NCBI RefSeq assembly: GCF_003814815.1
Contig: NZ_RKQQ01000002.1
Coordinates: 1 to 64,000, forward strand
Reading direction: 5' to 3'
Length of the DNA: 64,000 nucleotides
Source: Salisediminibacterium halotolerans
Lineage (GTDB): Bacteria > Bacillota > Bacilli > Bacillales > Salisediminibacteriaceae
Every line of letters starts with the position of its first letter. The first letter of the stretch is position 1. Position numbers and translations under genes: made by a program. Shown here in pieces: positions 44,419 to 52,633 of this stretch. The notes under the pieces are model-generated. The model did no database searches, was not told the origin of the DNA, and saw only the letters and a program-made list of their open reading frames with translations.

Positions 44419-45361
44419 AGTATTTAAAACAATCAAACCCGGCCTTTTAACGACTATTCAGGATTTAGGCCGAAGCGGTTATCAACAATACGGCATCACA
44501 ACCTCAGGAGCGATGGATCCGTTCAGTTTGAAAGTCGCCAATCTGTTAGTCGGCAACAGCCGAAATGAGGCGGCGCTTGAAATAACCTTAATGGGGCCTG
44601 AACTGGAAATCATGACAGACCGGGTGATCGCGTTCACCGGAGCGGACTTATCACCGGAAATCGACGGCCGTCCCGTGCCGATGTGGACGGCTTTCCGGGT
44701 TAAAAAAGGGATGACATTGACTTTCGGCCGTCCGAAAACCGGGAGCAGAACGTACCTAGCTTTTTCCGGAGGCATAAATGTTCCGGAAGTTTTAGGCAGC
44801 AGGTCAACTGATATGAAAGCAGAAATCGGCGGGATAAACGGGCGTGAACTGCAAAAAGGTGACCGGCTGATCGGGCAGGCATTTTGGGGACGTTCACTTC
44901 CGGGGAAATCAAGATCGCTTCATCCTTCGCTTATTCCATCTTACGAATCGCCGGTGGTCTGCCGCGTGATCCCCGGTCCTGACGATGAAATGTTCACTGA
45001 AAAAAGCAAAGCGACGTTTTATAATACTGAGTACACGGTTAACAGACAGTCCGATCGCATGGGTGTGCATTTGGACGGGGCTTTCTTGGCTCATACTGAA
45101 AGTGCGGATATTCTGTCTGATGCGATCTTGCCGGGAACGATCCAAGTTCCCGGTGCAGGCAAGCCGATCATGTTAATGGCGGACCGGCAAACGACAGGCG
45201 GATATCCCCGGTTGGCCACAGTCATTTCAACCGATCTGATGTATGCCGGTCAGTTAAGCGCCGGACAGCGCGTCTGTTTTCAGCCGGTGTCGGTAACGGA
45301 AGCGCAAAACTTACGGAAAAAGCAGGAATACTGTTTGACAACGATTGCCCGTTCGGTGTGA
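44411..45361 (+). CDS. pxpC: 5-oxoprolinase subunit C (PxpC/KipA, biotin-dependent carboxyltransferase-like)
   Basis: This 316-residue protein has the PxpC/allophanate hydrolase subunit 2 features: LTTIQDLGRSGYQQYGITTSG near 14-34, GPELEIMTDRVIAFTGADLSP, AFSGGINVPEVLGSRST and the C-terminal GTIQVPGAGKPIMLMADRQTTGGYPRLA. It starts 8 nt before the pxpA stop and ends the cluster. No transporter is adjacent. Confidence 0.94.
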   Translation: MTEVFKTIKPGLLTTIQDLGRSGYQQYGITTSGAMDPFSLKVANLLVGNSRNEAALEITLMGPELEIMTDRVIAFTGADLSPEIDGRPVPMWTAFRVKKGMTLTFGRPKTGSRTYLAFSGGINVPEVLGSRSTDMKAEIGGINGRELQKGDRLIGQAFWGRSLPGKSRSLHPSLIPSYESPVVCRVIPGPDDEMFTEKSKATFYNTEYTVNRQSDRMGVHLDGAFLAHTESADILSDAILPGTIQVPGAGKPIMLMADRQTTGGYPRLATVISTDLMYAGQLSAGQRVCFQPVSVTEAQNLRKKQEYCLTTIARSV

Positions 45362-45479
45362 ATGAGCCTTTTTTATCGCATTCTGTTTAGGACTATGTTA
45401 AAATGAATCGGTCAAAAATCAAGGTATGTCCTATATACGGGTTGAAAACTTGTCATAGAAGGAATGAAGGAGTTTTCTG

Positions 45480-46133
45480 ATGGACGGGAAAGAGCAAACA
45501 AAGAGATACATTGATGATATAATTCAGCCGCCTTCTGCGGTTTTTAACGAGATGGAGCATTATGCCGCGAAGCATTCGATTCCGATTATGGAACCGTCCG
45601 GAATCGAGACACTGCTCCAGCTGCTTCGTTTACAAAAGCCGTTAAGATTGCTGGAGATTGGAACAGCCATCGGCTACTCAGCAATTCGTATGCTTTATGC
45701 GCTTCCGGAATTAACGGTCATTTCTATCGAGCAGGATGCGGATTTGGCAGAAACGGCACGGAAAAATGCCGAACGAGCCGGTGTGGCTGACCGTTTTACC
45801 GTGCTGAACGGAGAAGCGCTCACTTCAGCACCGGAAATTTCAGCCTATGCTCCGTTTGATGCTGTATTTATCGATGCAGCCAAAGGTCAATACGCTCGGT
45901 TTTTTGACACATTTGCGCCGATGACAGCGGATGACGGTGTGATCTACGCTGATAATGTTCTTTTTAAAGGGATCGTTGCCGGTTCCCGTGATCATTTAAA
46001 TCGAAGCACGAAAGCATTAGCGAAAAAACTGGATGAATTTAACCGCCGTCTTGCAAGTGATCCCGAGTGGCACACCGTTATTTTGGACGCAGGAGACGGT
46101 CTCGCTGTTACGAAACGAAAGGAAGGACCGTGA
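45480..46133 (+). CDS. trmR: tRNA 5-hydroxyuridine methyltransferase TrmR
   Basis: TrmR methylates ho5U34 to mo5U34 in several tRNAs. The 217-residue class I methyltransferase has the SAM-binding glycine motif LLEIGTAIGYSAIRM (about 59-73), an acidic second-strand residue (ISIEQD) and VFIDAAKGQY, typical of the O-methyltransferase family 3. The assignment to TrmR rests on the following two genes, as in B. subtilis yrrMNO. The start follows AAGGAG. Confidence 0.9.
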   Translation: MDGKEQTKRYIDDIIQPPSAVFNEMEHYAAKHSIPIMEPSGIETLLQLLRLQKPLRLLEIGTAIGYSAIRMLYALPELTVISIEQDADLAETARKNAERAGVADRFTVLNGEALTSAPEISAYAPFDAVFIDAAKGQYARFFDTFAPMTADDGVIYADNVLFKGIVAGSRDHLNRSTKALAKKLDEFNRRLASDPEWHTVILDAGDGLAVTKRKEGP

Positions 46134-46139
46134 TGATTC

Positions 46140-47069
46140 ATGATTAAACCGGAACTGCTCGTCACTCCGACGAGCGTTGAGAACGTAGAAGAAGTGATTG
46201 ATGCCGGCGCTGATGCTGTAATGATCGGTGAAGAGCGCTATGGCTTGCGCCTGGCAGGAGAATTTGACCGGACAGCTGTTCATGAAGCTGTCAAACTTGC
46301 TCATGAACGCGGCGTGAAAGTGTATGTTGCGATGAACGCGCTCTTTCACAATGACACTCTCCCCGAACTGCCGGATTATTTAGCGTTTTTGGACAAAATC
46401 GGCGCCGATGCCGTTGTATTCGGCGACCCGGCTGTATTAATGAATGCGAAGCAATACGCTCCGAAAGTTGAGCTGCATTGGAATACGGAGACGACCGCGA
46501 CGAATTGGTACACGGCGAATTATTGGGGCCGTAAAGGATCAGCGCGCGCTGTTTTGGCACGGGAGTTGAATATGGACAGCGTGATTGAAATAAAGGAAAA
46601 TGCCGAAGTGGCGATTGAAGTGCAAGTGCACGGGATGACATGCATGTTTCAGTCAAAACGCACGCTCGTCGGAAATTATATGGAATTTCAAGGCAAAGAT
46701 CTCGGTGTCGAAGGACGCAGCAAGGATCGCACGCTCGTCTTGCACGACCCGGAGCGGGATGTGAAGTACCCGATTTGGGAAGACTGGAACGGAACGCATA
46801 TTATGAGCCCGAAAGATATGTGCATTATCGATGAACTGGACGAACTGATCGATGCGGAAATCGATTCGTTTAAAATCGACGGTGTCTTAAAAGACGGAGC
46901 ATATATCCGCGACATGACAGGATTGTATCGGCAAGCGATCGATCAATACGCGGCTAAACCGGAGGAATATATCGAAGAAAAAGAGGCATGGCGCGATCGC
47001 GCGTTAGCCTTGCAACCCGATAACCGAGAACTCGATACCGGATTTTTCTTTAAAGAAACAGTTTATTAG
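46140..47069 (+). CDS. trhP1: tRNA 5-hydroxylation protein TrhP1 (U32 peptidase family)
   Basis: This 309-residue U32-family protein corresponds to YrrN. With its partner it hydroxylates U34 of tRNA using prephenate. The TIM-barrel start LLVTPTSVENVEEVIDAGAD is typical, and it shares the ELHWNTETTATNW segment with the family. It has fewer cysteines than the next gene. It lies 6 nt after trmR and 12 nt before trhP2. Confidence 0.9.
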   Translation: MIKPELLVTPTSVENVEEVIDAGADAVMIGEERYGLRLAGEFDRTAVHEAVKLAHERGVKVYVAMNALFHNDTLPELPDYLAFLDKIGADAVVFGDPAVLMNAKQYAPKVELHWNTETTATNWYTANYWGRKGSARAVLARELNMDSVIEIKENAEVAIEVQVHGMTCMFQSKRTLVGNYMEFQGKDLGVEGRSKDRTLVLHDPERDVKYPIWEDWNGTHIMSPKDMCIIDELDELIDAEIDSFKIDGVLKDGAYIRDMTGLYRQAIDQYAAKPEEYIEEKEAWRDRALALQPDNRELDTGFFFKETVY

Positions 47070-47081
47070 GAGTGATCACAG

Positions 47082-48356
47082 ATGAGAACGGAAGTAAAAG
47101 AGACAGCAGCCGCCGATAAGCGCGTGATCACAAAGAAACCGGAACTGCTCGCCCCGGCAGGCAATTTAGAAAAACTTAAAATCGCAGTCCATTACGGTGC
47201 CGATGCCGTTTTTATCGGCGGGAGAGATTTTGGCTTGCGCTCCAATGCGGATAACTTTTCGATTCAAGAGATGGAAGAAGCCGTTGAATTTGCCGACCGC
47301 TACGGAGCGGAAATTTATGTAACGACTAATATCTTTGCGCATAATGAGAATATGGAAGGGCTCGATGTCTATCTGCGCGAAATCGAAGCCGCGGGTGTGC
47401 GCGGGATCATTGTAGCTGATCCGATGATCATTGAGACGTGCAAACGCGTGGCGCCGACGCTGGAAGTTCATTTGTCAACCCAGCAGTCGCTGTCCAACTG
47501 GCAAGCGGTGCAATTTTGGAAAGACGAAGGCTTAGACCGTGTCGTCCTAGCCCGCGAAGTCGGCATGAACGAAATGCTCGAAATGAAGCGCAACGTCGAT
47601 ATCGAAATTGAAACGTTCATTCACGGCGCGATGTGTATTTCTTATTCCGGCCGCTGTACGTTGAGCAATCATATGACAGCGCGCGATTCAAACCGCGGCG
47701 GCTGCTGCCAGTCATGCCGTTGGGATTATTTCTTGTATGAAGACAGAGAGGATGCGAATGCCGAGAGCGGCAACGCCCTTTTTGCAGAGGAAGACGCGCC
47801 GTTTGCCATGTCGCCGAAAGATTTAAACTTGGTACAGTCGATTCCGAAGCTCGTCGATGCCGGTATTGACAGCTTGAAAGTCGAAGGGCGGATGAAATCG
47901 ATCCATTATGTCGCGACAGTCGTCAGTGTGTATCGAAAAGTAATTGATGCTTATTGCGCCGACCCGGATAACTTTACGATTGATCCGGAATGGCTGAAAG
48001 AGCTGGAGAAATGTGCGAATCGTCCTACAGCGCCGGCGTTTTTCGAAAATACCCCCGGTTATGAAGAACAGATGTTTCGCAATCATAAACAAAAAACGCC
48101 TTTTGATTTTAGCGGACTTGTGTTAGATTATGATGCAGATACAGGGATGGTCACACTCCAACAGCGGAATCATTTCCGTCCCGGAGACACAGTCGAATTT
48201 TTCGGCCCGGAGATCGAACGGTTCTCAATGACGGTCGGCACGATTTGGGATGATGAAGGCAATGAGATTGATGCTGCCCGTCATCCGCTGCAAGTTGTGA
48301 CGTTTAAGACTGATCAGCCTGTATATGTTCATAACATGATGAGAAAGGAACTTTAG
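47082..48356 (+). CDS. trhP2: tRNA 5-hydroxylation protein TrhP2 (U32 peptidase family)
   Basis: This 424-residue U32 protein has the complete signature region: ETFIHGAMCISYSGRCTLSN followed by RDSNRGGCCQSCRWDY (about 175-230). Its cysteines form the Fe-S site of this family. It corresponds to YrrO. It is translationally close to trhP1 and udk (3 nt). Confidence 0.92.
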   Translation: MRTEVKETAAADKRVITKKPELLAPAGNLEKLKIAVHYGADAVFIGGRDFGLRSNADNFSIQEMEEAVEFADRYGAEIYVTTNIFAHNENMEGLDVYLREIEAAGVRGIIVADPMIIETCKRVAPTLEVHLSTQQSLSNWQAVQFWKDEGLDRVVLAREVGMNEMLEMKRNVDIEIETFIHGAMCISYSGRCTLSNHMTARDSNRGGCCQSCRWDYFLYEDREDANAESGNALFAEEDAPFAMSPKDLNLVQSIPKLVDAGIDSLKVEGRMKSIHYVATVVSVYRKVIDAYCADPDNFTIDPEWLKELEKCANRPTAPAFFENTPGYEEQMFRNHKQKTPFDFSGLVLDYDADTGMVTLQQRNHFRPGDTVEFFGPEIERFSMTVGTIWDDEGNEIDAARHPLQVVTFKTDQPVYVHNMMRKEL

Positions 48357-48359
48357 CAG

Positions 48360-49019
48360 ATGGATAACAAACCCGTCATTATCGGTGTTGCCGGTGGATC
48401 CGGCTCTGGAAAAACGACAGTAGCAAACAAAATTTGCCGGCAATTTCCTGAACAATCGATCCTGATGATCGAGCAGGACGCTTATTACAAAGATCAAACG
48501 GACCTTCCGATGGAAGAACGGCTGAAAACGAATTACGATCATCCGCTTGCGTTTGATATTGATTTGATGATTGAACAGATCAGCAAATTAATCCAGCGTG
48601 AACCGGTAGAAAAACCTGTCTACGATTACGCTAATCATACCCGCTCAGATGAAACAGTGCCGCTCGAACCTAGAGATGTTGTAATCTTAGAAGGCATTTT
48701 GATTCTTGATGATGAACGTCTCCGCGATTTAATGGATATTAAGCTGTTTGTCGATACCGATTCAGATTTGCGGATCATTCGCCGGCTGCTCCGCGATATC
48801 CAAGAACGCGGCCGAACAATCGATTCAGTGATCGATCAATATACGTCCGTTGTCAGACCGATGCATTTGCAGTTTATCGAGCCGACAAAACGCTATGCAG
48901 ATATTATTATTCCAGAAGGCGGCGATAATGTCGTCGCGATTGACTTAATGGCGACGAAGATCAAAACCGTCATCGAAGAAAAAACACGTGACGGGTCTGA
49001 AAATGTGACGCGTTCATGA
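48360..49019 (+). CDS. udk: Uridine kinase
   Basis: Udk phosphorylates uridine and cytidine in pyrimidine salvage. The 219-residue protein has the P-loop [17 protein letters not shown] (about 9-25), the [11 protein letters not shown] segment and [24 protein letters not shown]. It lies at the end of the trmR-trhP1-trhP2-udk run, as in B. subtilis. Confidence 0.95.
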   Translation: MDNKPVIIGVAGGSGSGKTTVANKICRQFPEQSILMIEQDAYYKDQTDLPMEERLKTNYDHPLAFDIDLMIEQISKLIQREPVEKPVYDYANHTRSDETVPLEPRDVVILEGILILDDERLRDLMDIKLFVDTDSDLRIIRRLLRDIQERGRTIDSVIDQYTSVVRPMHLQFIEPTKRYADIIIPEGGDNVVAIDLMATKIKTVIEEKTRDGSENVTRS

Positions 49020-49299
49020 CAAATGCAGATATTTTCTGAAAAAAAATTATCTTTTTGATAGCATTCAGAAAGATTTTTGTATATAATTATCAACAGATTG
49101 TTAGGAAAAGATTTCTAAATACGGGAAATTTCATAAGAAAATATTTGTCCAGCGCTGCGGCTTAAGTCAGAACGATTGACGGCGAGCCGAGCGCTTGCCG
49201 TTTATAATGAGACGTCTTATTAACTAAGCGGTATTACAATCACGGGAATAATATATGAAAGCGTTCCCGGTAAGCTATTACGCGAAGGAGAGAACAAAA
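49020..49299. other. udk-greA intergenic region
   Basis: This 280-nt AT-rich gap holds no gene that I can support. TATAAT at 49203-49208 is a good -10 for greA. The space before it is a 9-bp hairpin (ACGGCGAGC with GCTTGCCGT, about 49179-49201), and the nearest TTGACG (49176-49181) is 21 nt away, too far for a standard promoter. An inverted repeat TTTCTGAA...TTCAGAAA at about 49031-49073 is a possible weak terminator of udk. Confidence 0.4.
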
Positions 49300-49770
49300 A
49301 TGGCAGAAGAGAAACACTATATGACAGAAGAAGGCAAGCAAAAAGTCCAGGAGGAACTGGATTATTTAAAAACAGAACGGCGCAAGGAAGTTGTCGAACG
49401 AATTAAAATCGCCCGAAGCTTCGGAGATCTATCTGAGAACTCCGAATACGATTCAGCCAAAGAAGAGCAGGCGTTCGTTGAAGGGCGCATTCAGCAGCTC
49501 GAGACGATGCTTCGCAACTCAGAGATTATTGAAGAAGACGAAGATAACAGCGTCGTTTCGCTTGGAAAAACGGTTTCGTTTAAAGAAGTTCCGAACGGCG
49601 ATGAGGAAGCTTATACGATTGTCGGACGGGCTGAAGCGGATCCTCTCGAAGGGAAAATTTCCAATGATTCACCAATGGCGCAAAGCTTGCTCGGCAAAGC
49701 TGTCGGTGAAGAAATTACCGTGACAACACCGGGCGGCGATATGAAAGTTGAAATTACCGCCGTTCAATAA
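49300..49770 (+). CDS. greA: Transcription elongation factor GreA
   Basis: GreA rescues backtracked RNA polymerase by stimulating transcript cleavage. The 156-residue protein has the N-terminal coiled coil (about 8-78) with [19 protein letters not shown] carrying the acidic tip, and the C-terminal FKBP-like domain ([18 protein letters not shown]). The ATG at 49300 follows GAAGGAGAG; an in-frame ATG at 49255 would add a non-homologous 15 residues. Confidence 0.96.
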   Translation: MAEEKHYMTEEGKQKVQEELDYLKTERRKEVVERIKIARSFGDLSENSEYDSAKEEQAFVEGRIQQLETMLRNSEIIEEDEDNSVVSLGKTVSFKEVPNGDEEAYTIVGRAEADPLEGKISNDSPMAQSLLGKAVGEEITVTTPGGDMKVEITAVQ

Positions 49771-49782
49771 CAGGATCGATGA

Positions 49783-49827
49783 AAAACCGTTTCACCTTGT
49801 TTCCGGCAAGGCCGGAACGGTTTTTTT
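49783..49827 (+). terminator. Terminator after greA
   Basis: A compound hairpin: TTCCGGC-AAG-GCCGGAA (49801-49817) lies inside outer arms AAACCGTT/AACGGTTT, followed by T. Confidence 0.8.
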
Positions 49828-49961
49828 CTGCTCTTGTTTATTTCACGCAGATGACAAGTTATAAAAATAAGGTTAAACTTTCAGTTTGACACTCGTATTC
49901 AGCGGTAATATCCATTATAATATGGAAATAATGTACTGCTACTAAGGAGGATCTTATAACG

Positions 49962-50708
49962 ATGAACCAATTTGAAAATGATCGAATCGGGCGCCGTGAA
50001 GTCCGGAAGAAAAAACGAATCAACACTTTTTTAAATATTTCGATCGGTATCGTTGCTGTCATTATCGTGTTTATTTCCGGGACACTTTTTTTCGGGTTGG
50101 GCGGCAATGATGAAGCTGCGCCGAACAATAACAACGACAATGACACAGCCGAAGAAAATAACGAAGGCGCTGGAGGTATTAACGAAAATACGAATATTTC
50201 CGATGACGAGACAGAGCAAAACAATAACGCTGACAATGAACTGGACGGCAATTTGGGCGACACGGTAAACGACGCGAACAATAATAATAACGAAAACAAC
50301 GGGAATGAAAGCAATAATAACAATCAAAATAATGAGTCCAACGATGAAAACGAATCAAATGAGAACAACAGCAACAACGAAGAGCCCGGGCCTGCTGATG
50401 AAGATGAATGGGGACCGATCGGAACGGCTCAAGAAGAACCGTTTCAATTGACGCAAGAGAAATTCAGCCGCGATCATGTGAATTGGGAAGAGATGAAGCG
50501 TGCGCTTGAATATGCAACAGGCATCAGTCAAAGTGAAATGACCGTCTGGCGGATCGAAAATGCCGGCGGTGAAAACACAGTTGTCGGCACTGTCAGTGAC
50601 GACGAGAACACCTCGACACCGTATCAAGTTGAACTAAGCTGGGTCGAAGGTGAAGGCTGGGAGCCGGCATCGATGGAACAGCTCTCTTCTAATCCGTACG
50701 GCGGCTAA
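49962..50708 (+). CDS. YrrS/DUF1510 family membrane protein
   Basis: This 248-residue protein has a basic cytosolic N-terminus (RREVRKKKRIN), one membrane helix (about 24-46), a linker of about 85 residues almost wholly Asn, Glu, Asp and Gly (about 50-137), and a C-terminal DUF1510 domain (WGPIGTAQEEPFQLTQ to the end). The plan and position after greA match YrrS. The linker is far longer and more Asn-rich than a typical spacer. The function is unknown; a cell-envelope role is likely from topology. Confidence 0.82.
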   Translation: MNQFENDRIGRREVRKKKRINTFLNISIGIVAVIIVFISGTLFFGLGGNDEAAPNNNNDNDTAEENNEGAGGINENTNISDDETEQNNNADNELDGNLGDTVNDANNNNNENNGNESNNNNQNNESNDENESNENNSNNEEPGPADEDEWGPIGTAQEEPFQLTQEKFSRDHVNWEEMKRALEYATGISQSEMTVWRIENAGGENTVVGTVSDDENTSTPYQVELSWVEGEGWEPASMEQLSSNPYGG

Positions 50709-50725
50709 ATGAGCTGGAAAGAATG

Positions 50726-50759
50726 AAACCGGCAGGTATAGAACCTGCCGGTTTTTTTT
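50726..50759 (+). terminator. Terminator after yrrS
   Basis: AAACCGGCAGGT pairs with ACCTGCCGGTTT around a short loop and is followed by eight T. Confidence 0.88.
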
Positions 50760-50769
50760 GATGAGTGTC

Positions 50770-50798
50770 TTGTCTCCGTCGACAATTTTCGCTATGAT
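50770..50798 (+). promoter_or_regulatory. Promoter of mtnN
   Basis: TTGTCT (50770-50775) and TATGAT (50793-50798) are separated by 17 nt. Confidence 0.5.
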
Positions 50799-50875
50799 AT
50801 ACACGTGATTATGTTAGTCTTACAAAAAATAACTGCTTGATGATGGCAGAATGCGAAATAAAAGGAGTGTTATGC

Positions 50876-51577
50876 ATGCGTGTCGGTGTGATCGGAGCGA
50901 TGGAAGAAGAAGTGGAAATGCTCCGGGAGAAGATGGATAAACTTGACCGCGCAGTGATCGCCGGCTGTGAGTTCCATCTCGGAAAACTTGAAGGAGTCGA
51001 AGTTATTTTAGCGAAATCAGGCATCGGGAAGGTTAATGCAGCCATCAGCACGACGCTGATGAACCAGCTGTACCATCCGGATTATATTATTAATACCGGC
51101 TCAGCAGGGGGACTTAATCCGGAACTTGAAGTCGGGGATGTCGTCGTCTCAACCGAAGTGCGCTACAATGATGTCGATGCGACGGTCTTCGGGTACGAAT
51201 ACGGCCAAGTTCCGCGCATGCCGGCATTCTATCCGCCCGATGAGCGCTTAATCTCCATTGCCGCGGAATCCGCTGAAGCGGCCGGTATCCCCGCCGCAAA
51301 AGGATTGATCATCAGCGGTGATTCGTTTATGAGCAATCACGACCGTGTCGAACAGCTGAAAAAAACCTTTAATAAACCTTACTGTGCGGAAATGGAAGCC
51401 GGAGCCATCGCGCACGTCTGCCATCAGTTTCAATGCCCGTTTGTGGTGATCCGATCGCTTTCGGATATTGCCGGGCGGGATGCGAAGATGTCTTACGATG
51501 AATTTTTAGAAGATGCTTCCGTCAATTCAGCGAATATGGTCCTGATAATGTTAGAAGAGCTGCGAAAGCTTCGTTAA
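50876..51577 (+). CDS. mtnN: 5'-methylthioadenosine/S-adenosylhomocysteine nucleosidase
   Basis: MtnN cleaves MTA and SAH to adenine and thioribosides in methionine salvage and SAM by-product removal. The 233-residue protein opens [16 protein letters not shown] (catalytic Glu), with [14 protein letters not shown] and [11 protein letters not shown], and ends in [11 protein letters not shown] (catalytic Asp). The ATG at 50876 follows AAAGGAGTG. Confidence 0.95.
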   Translation: MRVGVIGAMEEEVEMLREKMDKLDRAVIAGCEFHLGKLEGVEVILAKSGIGKVNAAISTTLMNQLYHPDYIINTGSAGGLNPELEVGDVVVSTEVRYNDVDATVFGYEYGQVPRMPAFYPPDERLISIAAESAEAAGIPAAKGLIISGDSFMSNHDRVEQLKKTFNKPYCAEMEAGAIAHVCHQFQCPFVVIRSLSDIAGRDAKMSYDEFLEDASVNSANMVLIMLEELRKLR

Positions 51578-51583
51578 TAACGA

Positions 51584-52228
51584 TCACGTCATCCGCTTTT
51601 CAGCCAATGTCAGTTCGTAGAGCGCATGCGTTAAAATACGCGCTGTCAGCCCCCAAATGATATAGCCGTTGTACTCGTAAAACTGTTCGGTTACGTAACC
51701 TGTCCGCCAGGAATAATTCTCGCCGTTTGGGATCAAATGATACGGGAAATTATCTTCCGGCGTTACTTCCAGATAAATCGTATGCTCTTTCGGAGTCATG
51801 TTCCGCAGCTCGTGAAGCGGCACGGTAAACACTTCGGCTACTTCTGCCGCATTTAGTTCCAGTTCGGCATCACCGTCAATTTCACCTAAAAACGGATGAA
51901 TAATCAGCTGAAACGGTGTGACCATATAATCGAGCGGACCTAAGATTCGCGCTTTTTCGGAGGCGACCCCGATTTCTTCTTGCATCTCGCGAAAGGCAGT
52001 ATGGGCAAAACTGCGGTCTTCTTTTTCCGCTTTACCGCCGGGAAAACTGATTTCTCCGGGTTGGCGAATGCCGTTCGAACGGACTTGAAACAGAACATGC
52101 GGTTCATTTTGGTACATGACGATCGGCACAAACAAAGCAAAGTGCCGGTAAGCATCGTGACCGAGTATTGACGGTGTTCGTTCGGAAAAATGAGTATGCC
52201 ACGACGCGCGCGCGAATTGATCAGACAT
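51584..52228 (-). CDS. Nudix hydrolase, CoA pyrophosphatase type
   Basis: This 214-residue protein has the upstream UPF0035-type segment ISFPGGKAEKEDRS running into the Nudix box (G-x5-E-x7-REMQEEIGV, about 70-92). This pairing marks the NudL/YeaB CoA and acyl-CoA pyrophosphatases. The ATG at 52228 is preferred over 52234 because GGAG lies 9 nt ahead. It converges on mtnN with only 6 nt between stops and no clear terminator. Confidence 0.85.
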   Translation of the reverse strand: MSDQFARASWHTHFSERTPSILGHDAYRHFALFVPIVMYQNEPHVLFQVRSNGIRQPGEISFPGGKAEKEDRSFAHTAFREMQEEIGVASEKARILGPLDYMVTPFQLIIHPFLGEIDGDAELELNAAEVAEVFTVPLHELRNMTPKEHTIYLEVTPEDNFPYHLIPNGENYSWRTGYVTEQFYEYNGYIIWGLTARILTHALYELTLAEKRMT

Positions 52229-52349
52229 TGACATCGTCTCCTTTAAGCGGGCAAGTTAACTTCCAGTATATCAAATCAGCAGAAACGTTGTGTGAATATT
52301 TGCCCGTTCGGGTATAATAGATAACGTAAGATTCGATGGAGGTGAGAGG

Positions 52350-52589
52350 ATGCAATTAACTGTTAAAACACCGATATTCGGGGATAATGCGACAAAAATA
52401 ACCGAAATTGCCGGTAAGTATCCCGGAAAAGTACTCGTAAAAAAAGATCACTGGGTGGTTGAAGCGAAAAGTTTGCTTGGACTCTTAGCGCTTGCGCTGC
52501 AGCCCGGGGATACGGTTGAAGTGGAACTGGAAGGCGATGTTGACAACAACGTGATCGATGAGTTTGTCGAAACAGGCTTGTTTGCCTAA
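52350..52589 (+). CDS. HPr-fold protein lacking the active-site histidine
   Basis: This 79-residue protein aligns with HPr and Crh over its length: the helix-2/loop region VEAKSLLGLLALALQPGDTVEVELEG (about 37-62) matches HPr VNLKSIMGVMSL, keeping the serine equivalent to Ser46. The active-site GIHARPA is replaced by IFGDNAT, so there is no His15 for phosphotransfer. This is the property of Crh, a CcpA cofactor, but the sequence is far from B. subtilis Crh. TATAAT at 52313-52318 is a clear -10. The gene is monocistronic, bounded by a bidirectional terminator. Confidence 0.75.
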   Translation: MQLTVKTPIFGDNATKITEIAGKYPGKVLVKKDHWVVEAKSLLGLLALALQPGDTVEVELEGDVDNNVIDEFVETGLFA

Positions 52590-52599
52590 AAACGGGATG

Positions 52600-52632
52600 A
52601 AAAAGCAGCCTGCAAATTGCAGGCTGCTTTTT
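52600..52632. terminator. Bidirectional terminator
   Basis: A 15-bp perfect stem (AAAAAGCAGCCTGCA with TGCAGGCTGCTTTTT) lies between the convergent HPr-like and S9 peptidase genes and has T runs on both strands. Confidence 0.9.
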
Positions 52633-52633
52633 A

